A stretch of 64,000 nucleotides of DNA from Pisaster brevispinus (lineage: Eukaryota; Echinodermata; Asteroidea; Forcipulatida; Asteriidae). A model generated the notes under the pieces. It saw only the letters and a program-made list of their open reading frames with translations. It was not told where the DNA came from and ran no database searches. Location: the NCBI GenBank assembly GCA_023634235.1, contig JAMKCF010000007.1:17676592-17740591 (forward strand). Reading direction: 5' to 3'. This document shows positions 13,026-24,815 of this stretch, in pieces; within the stretch, counting starts at the first letter, position 1, and every line of letters starts with the position of its first letter. Position numbers and translations under genes: made by a program.

Positions 13026-13365
13026 TTGTTTTATTGTTGTTGTTTTAGATGTTGTTGGTCTTGTTACTGCTGCTGATGTAGATTTGCTGCTGCTGTTGTT
13101 TTTGTTATTGATATTGATTTTTGCTGTTGTTGCTGTTGATGTTGCTGTTGTTACTGTTGTTTGTTTGCTGTTTCTGTTGTTGTTCTTTGTCTTCTTTTTC
13201 TTTTCATTTTGTCAACTTCGTCATCGGACACAAAGTGCTGTCATCGTCATCAATTGATATGTCGGGTTGTGTTGTTTGTTGTTGGTGCTGTTGTTGTATT
13301 GCTGTTGCTGTTATTTGTGTTGCTGTTGTTGTTGTGGTTGTCACTGTTGTTGTTGTTGTTTTAGT
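12975..13365. repeat. Degenerate TTG/CTG/GAT microsatellite
   Basis: Imperfect TTG-based repeat with GAT, CTG and TTT interruptions over nearly 400 bp. A short non-repeat island lies near 13200-13265. The leucine-rich and valine-rich frames are translations of the repeat. Confidence 0.85.
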
Positions 13366-14915
13366 TCTATTGATAAAGAGACTTCACTCTCCATTATTGG
13401 TCAGAAACTTTTCGTGGTTACTTCATGATACCGCAAGCAAGCGATAAATTCACCGGCGTACCTTTAATTTGTTTTCTCTCTTTGATATGGTTGGGAAGGA
13501 ACCTGTGGAAGAAAACCCGACTCTCTTTCGGCCACTCTCGAGGCTTGTTTTTGGCCTTGGAGGAAAAATAACACCTTTTCCCGCTCTGTACCGCAAGCAA
13601 GAGGCTTGTGCAAACACATTTCCAAACACTTTTGTTATTGCACGGTGGTATATTCACCTGAAGGGAGCACGACAACAATTTAATTAGAGGAAGCAAACAT
13701 AAAATTGTCTCCCTGCCGATGGTTGATTTTTTTGGGGTAATGTTTCGTTACAGAACAGTTCTGGGTGACAGACTATGACTAGTCTGGTCACGGATTGAGT
13801 ATTGGATATAACAAGAATTAATGTGCACAACAACAGAGCAAACTGGTGGTTTTCCATTATGTTATTGTCTTCGTGATGTTTTAAATTATTGCCAATAAAA
13901 CCGGCCGTCTGCACTGATACGCTCATTCGACCGGAAAACAACCGTCCTGGCGGTTTCTTTACATTTTGGTTTTCGCGGTTCAAATATTCACGGTTTATTA
14001 TTAGAGTGTGGTTTGTTAAAATGAGAGACACTTCATTTAACCTAGTGTTGTTTTGGTTCCAGTGAGCTTAAAGGAAGCGGATGACATTGAAAAAAATATG
14101 AATACTTGAAATACAGTTTTGAGAAAATATGAGTAAACAATTTAAATTTGATCGAGCGAGCCCGTAATCCGATTTACACTTTTAAAGTGAAAATCTGTTG
14201 ATGTAACAAAACAGTGAAAACATTTTAATGTGGCTTTTTCCCCTCGTGACTCCGGTGACTGATTAAGCTTAAATTTTCACTGGTTTGTTATTTCATGTAA
14301 AAATTCGGATCACTCGAAATGCAGATTCTGGACTTGCCACGTAATTGTTAGCCGCATGCTTTGAAGGGCAGGGAAATTGTTTGTTTACCTGGACATCTGT
14401 TTGTACTAAATAGCTATATGCATTTTAAGAAGCCTTATATACACGTGGAATTTAACATTTCTGGACGAAGGTTAATTTCAAACACAGTGTAGTTTGAACA
14501 TGATGAACGGTTGAATGTATGTTTAGTTGTAACTCTTTTATTGTATTGTTGTACTATGTTTTCAATCAAAATACTATATTTCAATAAACATGAGTAATAA
14601 GCCGCTTGCACTGATGTCATGTACGTGAAAAATGTTCCCTGATACTCTGTGTTGATGCTGATGTTGTTGTTGGGGGTTTTGTTTTGTTTGTTGTTGTTTT
14701 TTTGATAGCCGATTCGAAACCTCTCGAAAATGTACGCACCTTGTCAAAGACTAAATCGTACTTCTGCAATTGTGTAGAAATTATAGTTGGTGAAATGCTA
14801 CCGAAGCGTTAGAGGGACTTTGACGGTGAAATAAAGACAAATTCATATTTATGACTTGCATTTCATTATTATGACTTCAGACTCGTAACTAAAACTTGGG
14901 GTTGAACAAAGAAGA
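13366..14915. other. Non-coding stretch, no gene recognised
   Basis: Includes a small TTG/T-rich tract near 14655-14705. The open frame at 13684-14031 (minus, 115 codons) has no recognisable motif and no convincing splice context. Confidence 0.4.
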
Positions 14916-15015
14916 ATAGACTAGAGTTGGTTTTGAACCAATGACTTCCGGACTAACGTGCCGGCACTCTATACCAACTGAGCCATTTACTAGTTGTTGG
15001 CGGTGTCCTTATACT
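14890..15015 (-). mobile_element. tRNA(Asn-like)-derived repeat, decayed copy
   Basis: The minus-strand tRNA-like segment at about 14919-14992 keeps the B box, anticodon arm and D arm but has a degenerate 5' acceptor side and an extra base in the D region. GAACAAAGA precedes it at about 14904, as in other copies. The body is lost beyond about 15010. Confidence 0.7.
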
Positions 15016-18000
15016 TGGTTAACCAAGTCAGTTTCGCTTTTGATTTAATACTTGATAATTACGATTTAGCACACGTCATAATTATTACTTTTATCTCATA
15101 ACTATGAATTAGTCACAACTCATAGATACGACACAATTCATTATTATAACTAAAATAAATGTGAATTTTTTTAGATATAAGTCATAACTTTAAGTCTGAA
15201 ATAGAAGTCAAATTTATGACTTCAAGTTATTCCGTAAAACGCAGATTAGTGCAACCGTTGCTGTTTTTTCTTTAAGTGTACTTCGTTGAACCTTCCGTAG
15301 AATTTTACTAGGTACACATATTAAACATTGTAATTTTACATAGCAATATCACGTGTGAGATCTCGTGCGAGGTATCGTGTGAACACTACACTTTCCTTTA
15401 CAGAGTACATCACAATAAACATCTCGACCAAGTGGGACTTGAACCTGCCCACCTTACGAGATCAGTTCAAGTCGTATGTAGGAAACAGACTACTTTCTCA
15501 ATTATCGATGCCTAGACCTCTACCCCCCCCCTTTCATTCTCCCACCACGGTCACACAGCAAATTATGCTGGCTATATAAAACATGATTCTGCGATATGCC
15601 GGCCACGCATCCAATTATGGTCTGATGCCTTGACGACTCGTATATATAGATTGACAAGCATCATCCTTGAATTTTAGACGTGGCTTTTACCACTACGGAA
15701 GCAATAATCGGTCGCATCGTGCTGATATTCTGTTGAAGGTTTTGTTTACTCTATGATAAATGGCTGGCTATTATATTAACCAATACTAAACGCATCATCA
15801 TAAAAAAAATTACAGCCCCCTGTGGAAGCGTAGAGTTATATGAAATCGATGAAAATTTTAAAATGTCTATTCAAGGTTGTGTGATGTTATTTAAGCAGTT
15901 GTTTACAGCCAGTAGTTTGATGTGAGCCCTACACATTCAGGCTAGACATCATGCTAAAGCGGTACATCATTATGCCCATTGCCACTTCATTCAGTGGCAA
16001 AACAATCCACACCCGAGAGCCCAATGATAAGGCAGTTCATTCAGCATGCATTTTTTAATCAAATTGAGGCACGCTCGACACGTCAAGATGACGTCATTGC
16101 TGCCATTGAGCATGTGGCTTGACAAGGGTATGCAGTGTTGTTCATCGTCTCGCGGATGCACTAGTTGTGGATACAACTCACACTAAGAAGTCCATCATCA
16201 AGCTCATATAAACAGCAGACAGACAAAGAAAAAAAACCAGTTGAGTTGACAGAATTGATTTTTAAAATCCCTTCTTTTCACCGTGACATTAACATAATTT
16301 ATTTTTGTATACCTTTTTGGATATAATTTTCATGAAATTTACCACTTGTGATCTCATCGAGACAAAAACGCCGGGGCCTCGATTGTAAAGATTGTAAAGA
16401 TTGTAAACAATAAGAAATGTATAATTCTTTTACATATTTATTCTGTTTGACATTTTATACGAACTCCTAATTTCTTATACAATTTGGGCAAGTGTTTTCA
16501 GGTGATTACATTAATTATATAAAAAAGGAAATAGCAATAACAATAGCAATAACAGTTTGACAAAGATAAATATTCTTTATAGAATTGGAGCCCCTTTTTA
16601 AGATAAAAAGGGAAGTGGTAATATTTTACGAGGAAACTGTTCAAACCGACGTCATTAAAATGTTTAATAAAACAACATATTTTCCCACGATACTGGAAAA
16701 ATCAACAGGTTTTAAAACATGGGTCAACCATGTTAAAATTCAAATGTGGTATATCCACAATGTCTGTTAATATCTTGAAATGATAATAGAGATTATTTCT
16801 TTTTTAAATGTTGTGTAAGTTGTCGAAGAGCATAATTTTTACGAACAGTGTTCAGGTGAGAAGCAGTGCGGTGTGTACAAAATTGCATGCTTAAGCCACC
16901 CTTTTACGAGAGCAACAAGTGTCTCGAATTAACTATGAGTTATTTTGTAGGAGAAGTTTAATCGCCACTTATAGATGAAACCCCGCCCCTTCCATGACAA
17001 GAGATATCTTCAAGTCAGAATTGCCACCTTGAAAATAAAACCGTAGCTTTACGATAACTACAGGGGCCTCTGCAACCTTCCATTGACAATACAAGTTGAT
17101 TTAGCGTTCATTGAACGACATGTTGTTGCCAAGTCGGGCAATTTCCCATCATTTTTCCCCTTTCCCTCAATAAAGGCTGATCACAATTTAGCTATTATTA
17201 TGTCCATGTCCTTGACCGACACAGGCGTATCCAGTATAAAATGTTTCTAGACCACAATAACCTGTAACTATCAGCGCACAGCATCCATTAAAAAACCAAT
17301 GTCCGATTTGTGGCTGATTTCACAAGAAAAATTAGATTAAATTTGTATAGGGCTATTTTTCCTAGATTCAAGAAAAGTTACAAAAGTTCATTTTGAGCTT
17401 TTGTATGAAAAAAATCTGCTATGGTTTGTGGTTATCTGAAAGTTAAAACATGAGTTATTCTCATGACCCCGTTATTGATTCACGTTCATCTTCCACGTGC
17501 TAACAATTGTACATGCTATATAAATTTTGTTAGTTTTCCTTTTTAATGCTTTCGTATGTGCTTCGTCTTGAAACAGCACTAGTTCAGAGAGAGAGAAAGA
17601 AAAAGACAAATATATGGCCCACTTTTTGCCGAACATTTGTTCGGCAAAAATCGGGCCAGATAACTTTGATTAATTTCAAGTTACAAAGCTTAATTTTACT
17701 AGAAGAATAGGAAGAAGAAAGCAACTATCAAATTTACCAAATAACGGTCAAAATCACTTTACACGACAATGCAGTTTTACCTAGCAACTTTGCAGCAACA
17801 TTTCAATGTAATTAGCACATTGTGTGGCCCAACAACCTGACTGGAAAAGTCTCCCGGTCCAATCACATGATAAATATTCAAATGGAGTTGTTTTCCAGAA
17901 TCGAAGTCCAAAAGATTGTGCATAAAATCTAATACAAAACTTTAACTTAACGAAACTGTGGAAGTTAGTTAGGCACCATATGAATTTGGCTTATAAAGAT

Positions 18001-20060
18001 TATAGGTAACTGGTGAAACCGTTCTTTGTACATTCAACTAAAATGATGAGTATGTTCTGTTGTCAACAGCTATAGACCCCCCCCCATTTTCAGTGTGTTC
18101 GGTATTATTTTAAAAACATGATATTATTTACTTATTCTATCGTGAGCTTAATAACTATTAATTTTGTTATTAGTTTGTCCGTATTGATTTACACAATGTA
18201 GTAAGCGTGAACTTCATTGACTTATATTAAACACGTTCTGCAGTTCTGCAGTATTCATTTGAATAGTTCCCTCGTAGCCAGCACGTCGGCATTATGTCAA
18301 TATCCTTGAAGTTATTATTAGTGGAGATTATTTATCAATTTTTCTTTTTCTTTTTTAAATTTTCCTGTCAAGTAAGTTCGCATCCACACACAATAATGGC
18401 ACCAATTATTCTAGCCTGGCATCCCGGTTTGGTTTGCTCTTATAGAAAGCTCAAGAACGGTGACTAATTCCGAAATGTTCCCACTCAGCACACAGTCAAG
18501 TTTACTTCACATATTAAGCTAATTACATTACGGTTAATTGATCATTTAATACTGTGGCCAACTGGCAGAAACTAAACATCAACCATACCCATTGGTGGAT
18601 AAGGAACAATTAAAAAATGTTAACAGATGGTCCCTGAGCGACATTTGTACATGACTAGATGATAGGATTGCGTATTGATCGAGGTGTGATGGATCTTACC
18701 GAATATGTAAACAAACATGCAGCGAGTATGACGCAAAACGGGCTAACGTGTTATTTGTTATACCGGACTGTATTCTGTTTCTGTGTCAAGCAATTACACG
18801 CTTGGCTATACTTTCTATGGTCAAAGCAAACAAACAAACTGAAACAAAACAACTGATAACACAACTACACGGAGAAGTTGCTCTGTGCATTTGATTCTGT
18901 CCTTAAAATGCCACTCTTTAAAAAGTATACGTAGGGAGTAATAGTTGACTTTGAAAAAAACCCAGGTATGGTGGCCCCTGAGCGATACAAACAACCTAAA
19001 TATTTTGTGGAAAATTTCACAACTTTTCCTCAAAGTTGCAAATTCGACAGTAAATTCTGCGACTTTTCTCACAGTCACAAATTTTGACGTCGAGTTTCAT
19101 GTCTGCGACTTAATCCCAATGGCATCAAAGGGACACCGTGAAACTTATTTATTGAAACCAACAATCATGAGGGAAAGTTCACGAGTCGCCAACTAGTTTT
19201 TTTTCCAGGAACCTGTCTGTCAAACCAAGTGTTAAACTGTGCAACTCACCACGAGCATAATATTGTGTTCATGTCACGTCATCTTTCATTTCACTCGAGC
19301 ATCGAAGTATGACGTCAGATGCTGTTTCAAAACGCGCCTAAAACACGTAACATGAGAAATTACTTGCACATTGCTGATGGATGTGAGATAAGGTCGGTGC
19401 CCCGGCGAAAATGAGTTTTTAATGTTTAATTATCTACCACATCATTAGTGGATTTGTTCGTGCAATACCTAAAAAAACGGAAGCTTGTAAATTTCTCATT
19501 TCTATAGTAATGTGTATACAAATACCTAAATTTCCAAGTCAAATCTGCCAACAACAAAAAACCGGACGTAGCATCGTGAGCTAAAATAAATTGTGCTGAC
19601 AAGTTTAGCACGTGCAATTAAAATGAATGATAACGACATATGTCTGTTTTCCTCTTCTGTGGGAGGAGCCATATGTGACCTAAACAAAAACTAGATCTAT
19701 TTTAATGACGGTAAATATGGACATTCATCAGTTTATCAAGAGCCCATCGGCAATTGGTTAACCTCTTTCCATTACTAATCACGGAGGGAACAAACCTAAT
19801 GAGACTCAGGAAATACAATCAGCATTAAAAAAAAACGAGCACCAGGGTCTTTGGTGTTTTGCCAAACCTATAGCTGCAGTAATATTCACAGCTGGATCAA
19901 AACATGATCTGCTCGCCCTTGGTTTGTGCTTGCATAATAATTATGACTGTGACAAATAGCATGCAAGGAGAACGTGGACCAGGAATGGTATATGTGTTCT
20001 ATTTAGAACCTGGCAGACTGTATATTTATGTGGACCTTCAGCCTGTGGGTATAATTTTTA
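15016..20060. other. Long non-coding stretch
   Basis: No coding exon is supported over 5 kb. Visible items are perfect TGACGTCA at 16089-16096 and 19310-19317 and a strong hairpin at 17615-17658. Open frames of 60-85 codons occur on both strands without domains. Confidence 0.45.
17615..17658. repeat. Strong hairpin with nested GGCCC arms
   Basis: TTTTTGCCGAAC pairs exactly with GTTCGGCAAAAA around a 4-nt loop ATTT, and GGCCC (17616-17620) pairs with GGGCC (17653-17657) after a small internal loop. The total is about 17 paired positions. The loop is too short for a typical microRNA. It could be a cruciform-forming site or the relic of a tiny foldback element. Confidence 0.65.
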
Positions 20061-20074
20061 AAACGTCCTTTACC

Positions 20075-20430
20075 TTCCTCCAAGGGCGTCGATCGCTACT
20101 GAAAAGTAGGGGGGACGGGCGAGCAAGTCTTGAAAAAATACATCTTACATAATAGGCCCAAAATACCCCTCTGCGCGTGGTCCATCAGAAAAAAAGATGA
20201 AAATAAAAATAAAAAATTCCACCGTTTGTTCGCTATTCTATTATTTGAACAAAAATTGTAATGAAATATTAAATCAAGAAAATGGTGAATATTTTTATAT
20301 TTTGTTGCATATTTCTAATGAACAGTCAATCAAAAAGAGGGGGGATATCTGATAAGCTGTACCCTCCACTCTAAAAAGTGAGGGGACGGAGCCTGAGAAG
20401 AAGCTCCAGCCAAACCCGTGGTTTCGAAAA
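20075..20430. repeat. Possible dispersed repeat with GGGGGGACG words
   Basis: GGGCGTCGATCGCTACTGAA followed by AGTAGGGGGGACGGGC, then further right CCTCCACTCTAAAAAGTGAGGGGACGG, suggests a degenerate repeat with C/G-rich ends. The phrase GTGGTTTCGAAAAGG near 20418 recurs near 63078. Boundaries are uncertain. Confidence 0.3.
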
Positions 20431-21780
20431 GGGCCTACATGTGCCCAGGTAGACGTCTGACTTAGCAATCGTGCCACGTGGACAAACTAACGCGTTCATC
20501 AGAAATTAGAAAATAGCACACATACACACGCAACCTTACGGATCCGGTTTGTGTGGTCCTACTGGTGTTGTCCTAATATTATTTCTTTTTTATTGTAGGG
20601 GTCTAGGCTGAACAAAGAATTCCCTTGTGTGGTCCATTGTTTCATTGCATGAAAGACCCCACAAGCGCACTCCCGTAGGTTCACACACACGTACTGCCGC
20701 TTCAAAACTTAACATTGGACAGACACCAGTCCAATATGAATAATTATCGGACGTAGCATTTGTCCAAGCAGGGAAGGTCGTGTCACGGCAGACAATGTCG
20801 ATGTCTACATGGAGTCGTCGAATACTTGTTGGTGTGTAGGATGGACAAGTTGTCGTGTCTATTTTGTGCTTATTTTGAACAGGATAACTTCGATAAAACC
20901 AAACATTATGGAAGTGTTTGGTTCCTACATTGCCGCAGAACTTGACCCGAGGTAAAAGTGGGTTTTTTTTCTGCAGTTTTTTTATGCGGTATCTGAAAGA
21001 TAGGCCTACAACGGTGAAATGTGGGGGGTTCAAGCGAACACATTCCTTCAACATTGATAAGATTTCAGTCAGAAAGACTTATGCGGTGAATTGGAGAATT
21101 GGTACTGGTATAAACTTTATAAACAGTGAGATGTAAGATTGAAGTAAAAAAACAACAACAAAACACACCAACAACACACACACAAAACCCACCACAAAGC
21201 CGATGGCTCGTTTTGTTTACAAGTTTCAAAATGCTGCTCAAAGATTTGATATAAATTAACGGGGCAAAAATTCAAGTAAAAACAACACATAAAATGTTGG
21301 TTTTGTCACCTTTGTACGCACAACTATACCTTGCCCAGTCTTGTTTTTTCCCTCAAGCTGGCATGGTTGGAAGGAGATCTGAAATAAGCCGATTATTTCG
21401 TTCTCAACCTCCATCGCACAATTCCGGGTGAGGAAAACAAAATCCCCTTCGTCTTCACGACCGGTTTAACAGATCTCTTACACCCGGCTCGCACGTCATC
21501 AGGAATTATCTATTCTCGATTTGAGAACATCCTATCAATGTTTTATACTCTGAGTCTATATTTGGGCTTTGGGGATTTAATACCGAAGTAGGTCTGTAAG
21601 AGGTTATTTTGCCCGGCGCTAATGCACAACCCCGTATATTCACTGGGCTCCTAACATCGGACATTCACCCCTGTTCACACCAGAGAAGAAAGTCAAGGAA
21701 GGGACCGGTGGGAATATTCTGTTTTCACAGTACGAGTTGTAAACTCTCGAAAGGTGTAAACATGTACGCATGAGTCCTTA
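20431..21780. other. Stretch with one 154-codon open frame, coding status unsupported
   Basis: 20590-21054 on the minus strand is open for 154 codons. The translation has no signal peptide, no membrane segment and no domain I recognise. I list the stretch as unannotated and not as a gene. Confidence 0.35.
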
Positions 21781-21782
21781 AA

Positions 21783-21892
21783 GTGATGTTTGTTTTTGTT
21801 TTGTTGCTTGTTTGTTTGTTTGTTTGTTATTGTGGTCGTTGTTGTTGCTGTTGTTGTTGTGGTTTTTTTTTTTTTTTTTTTTTTGGGGGGGG
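21783..21892. repeat. TTG/GTTT microsatellite ending in T22-G8
   Basis: A TTG/GTTT-rich tract runs into 22 T (21863-21884) and 8 G (21885-21892). Confidence 0.8.
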
Positions 21893-24190
21893 TCCTAGTT
21901 TTGTGAGGACTGCATTCTTTCAAACTATTAAGGGACAAGTGTTTTCAATATTGCCTTCTCGGACGTGCAAGAAAGACACACAATGATGGGGTTCGCCACA
22001 CTCTCTTTCTCTCTCGATAGTGACACGATTTTGTTGATTATTTCGAGTTGATTTTTGGGGAAATCAAAGTGCACCTTCAACAAGGTAAGCGTGTAAGCGC
22101 CCGTCACTTACAATGCTCAATAATATGTGTAAGACAAGGGAGCAATCACTGCCAAATGGCACAACCGAGATTATTGTGAAGATGACGTAAGGTGAATTGG
22201 GTTAGTGTGTACAAACAACTTTAGTTTAATATCCTTAACTGTGTAAGCACCTAGTATGGGTTCATTTTCTGATACACATTGTTTGTATTAAGCCATATTT
22301 CCTGTCAAGGCTTTACTCTTCGAGCACAGGGATATTTTCATTAGAACGAATAAATAAATATCCCGAAACCATAACCACGTTACGAGAGGCTTGGACTTGT
22401 TTGAGTCTGATCAGAACGAACGGACATGCCGAATAAAAACAACACGTTTTACAGGGAAATTGCTGTACTGTTTGTTTTTTATAAGCCCGAGTGAACAGAC
22501 AGACCCGAGGCACCTGATTATTTACTCCGTTGTAATTATTAGCCCGCTGTATCTACCTAACCGACTTCGCTCCGTTGCGGTGTGCAAAGATTTCACCCTC
22601 GTCAATCTTCAACCTCTCTCTCAATCCAATACCCTCTGATCTCTCCCCACGCTGTGATGAATACGTGTCATTTTCGATCTTGTCGGTCGAGGATGCCGTA
22701 ATCTATGGGGCCCTGGGTCAACACGTGCTGTATTTGATAGGTGGAGTTGGCGTACAGTAAAATGTGCACGCACTCATTGATGAACTGTACATGTTCAAGG
22801 ACCAACGCAGACTATAATTTAGAAATAACTGACTATTATGTCCCAGTTGAATGCCCCGAATTGTGCTAAGAATATCTCATAGAAAAGGGAGATCGCCCAA
22901 GCATGTATTGCCTTTTGGTCGAGAACCGTGCGATAGTCTTTTATAAATGTTTAACTCTGCGATGCTTGACTAAATATGACATTATCATATTATTAAAATT
23001 AATATTACAGTCATATTTCTAGCTGCTTTATTAACAACTGGCGGCTGCCAGTGTACGCTGTTTGAAGGTTAAAATGAAATAACACACTGTGCTTTTCACT
23101 GGATACTGATTTTGTAATTTCAAATTCAACTGTGTTGTAATGACTACCTTGTTGAACGTACAAAGATAGCATGATTACGGGAATAAAAGCAAGATTGGAA
23201 TACCAATTAATACTGATACCTTAAGGCACCTTTTGTCTTTAAAAGACCACCCTGATTGAGCATTGTAGTCTGTGAGCCCCACTTTATCCATGACACCGCG
23301 TTTAGATTGACGTAACAATGAAATGCTTATGTATTTCGATTATCTTACCAGTAAATCGGTAACGTATTCACCCGCAAGATATGAGCTCAACCCATTAGAC
23401 AATTAAATTGCTATGGGTTATATAGAATAGAAAGTACACATGCTGGTCGGGCACAGTAGTCTCTGGAATGTGCGCGTTGCTATCTACTGAAGATAGCTGA
23501 TAAACGACGTTTCAACTAACAATTGACACGTGTCAAACTTCGTTAAGCCTGCAGGACAGATTTTTTCTAAGAACAAATTCTAAGAGCAGATTTTTCTAAG
23601 AGCAAATAAATTTTAGCAAAATTATTTTACCAGCCAAAACGCCATCAAGTTAAAGTTGTTGCAGTTGGGTGCTACTATCTTTTTTCGCTCAGCTAAAACA
23701 TTTCCTCATCAGCATTCTTAACTGCAGATGCCGTAAATTAGACTTATACTTGAGATTCTTTGAAACTTCAGGTCAAACATTTTCTGTTGCTCATGAAATT
23801 CTCCAGTAACCTTCTTGAGGTGCAGGATTTAAAGTTCATACATATGTACGAAGGTCCACTACAATATTGCTATTACACAAGTATGTTATTTAACGAAAGA
23901 ACTAGAACTGAGTCCAGTCAGAACGAATCACAAAGTCTGTCAACATGGTTCTTTGTGAGGTCTGATATCCTTATAAATGCCCAAATCGTACCACTTACAT
24001 TTCTCAGTGGTTTGCTGTATGGATTGTTTCTCAGTGTGACTATCATAGGCAAGGGACCACCATGTGCAAATTTAGGATGCCGTTTAATAGTATCGGATGC
24101 ACGCAAAATCAACCTAATATAGAGGCTGTAAAAGAGGTTTTCTGAGTTGATTTCCCCGTATTGGTGGGAGAGAAACGGGGTGTTCCTTGC
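21893..24190. other. Non-coding stretch, no gene recognised
   Basis: No supported exon or repeat boundary. The 120-codon frame at 23760-24122 has no domain content. Confidence 0.4.
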
Positions 24191-24200
24191 AGGAACAGGC

Positions 24201-24548
24201 AGGCATGCAACTCTTCCGCGTTTCCGCGGATTTCCGCGTTTTTTAAAAATGATCAGCGCTAAAAAAAAAAAAAATCGAAAAAAAAAAATATATATATATA
24301 TATTTTTTTTTTGGCGATTTTCTTTTTTAAAGCCTTATATATGCTTGGCAACAACAATGTACAACCACAATAATGTGAAATAAGCCTAGTACATGCTAAG
24401 AATGCACCTAAGAGCATAATAAACCTCAAAATTTTCTAGGGTACCATTGTGGATCTCATGTCCCTTGGCGTTTTGGCTGCCTCGCTCCGCGCTTGCGTTG
24501 TGCCTTTGAAAATTTCCTCTCTTTTTTTCATCGGGCAGTTGCATGCCT
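24201..24548. mobile_element. 348-bp non-autonomous DNA transposon with 8-bp target duplication
   Basis: The left end AGGCATGCAACT (24201-24212) is the exact inverse of the right end AGTTGCATGCCT (24537-24548). The octamer GAACAGGC flanks the element on both sides (24193-24200 and 24549-24556). An 8-bp duplication fits the hAT superfamily; the alternative reading is 13-bp ends beginning CAG with a 6-bp duplication AACAGG. The interior carries CCGCG repeats near the left end and an almost perfect A-TA-T palindrome at 24261-24331. No transposase is encoded. The intact flanks suggest a comparatively young insertion. Confidence 0.85.
24261..24331. repeat. A/T-rich palindrome inside the 24.2-kb element
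   Basis: AAAATCG followed by an A run and (TA)n is mirrored by (TA)n, a T run and CGATTTT. It is expected to extrude as a cruciform or hairpin. Confidence 0.7.
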
Positions 24549-24599
24549 GAACAGGCCATCAGACTTCATTTAATTGAGTGACAAATAACTCATAAAAAC

Positions 24600-24815
24600 T
24601 CCCGGTCGGAATTGGACCGGACTTCGGGCCCAGTGTGTCTGACTCATTTCTGGGTTAGGCTGACTCTGAAAGTGGTCAAAGATGGGACTTTAACTCGAAT
24701 TTGGCGTTTTTTGACCCATTTCTGGTGAATTTTGACTCAGAATCTGGGCTGATTAAGAAAAGGGTCAGGCCTCACGGAACCTAGATCCGGGTCATTTCTG
24801 ACCCGAAGCTTTAGA
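24600..24815 (+). repeat. GGGTCA/TGACCC dispersed repeat, full-length copy
   Basis: About 215 bp that aligns word for word with 42641-42850 and 60300-60500: an initial CCGG...CCGG segment, then CATTTCTGGGTTAGGCTGA, TTTTGACCCATTTCTGG, AAAGGGTCAGGC and a terminal CCGGGTCATTTCTGACCCG. At least seven GGGTCA or near-GGGTCA half-sites are present in both orientations. No terminal inverted repeat or open frame is evident. Confidence 0.75.

Noticed and set aside
20590..21054. 154-codon minus-strand open frame
   Set aside because: No domain, no signal or membrane segment and no splice context; length alone is not convincing in 64 kb of six-frame sequence.
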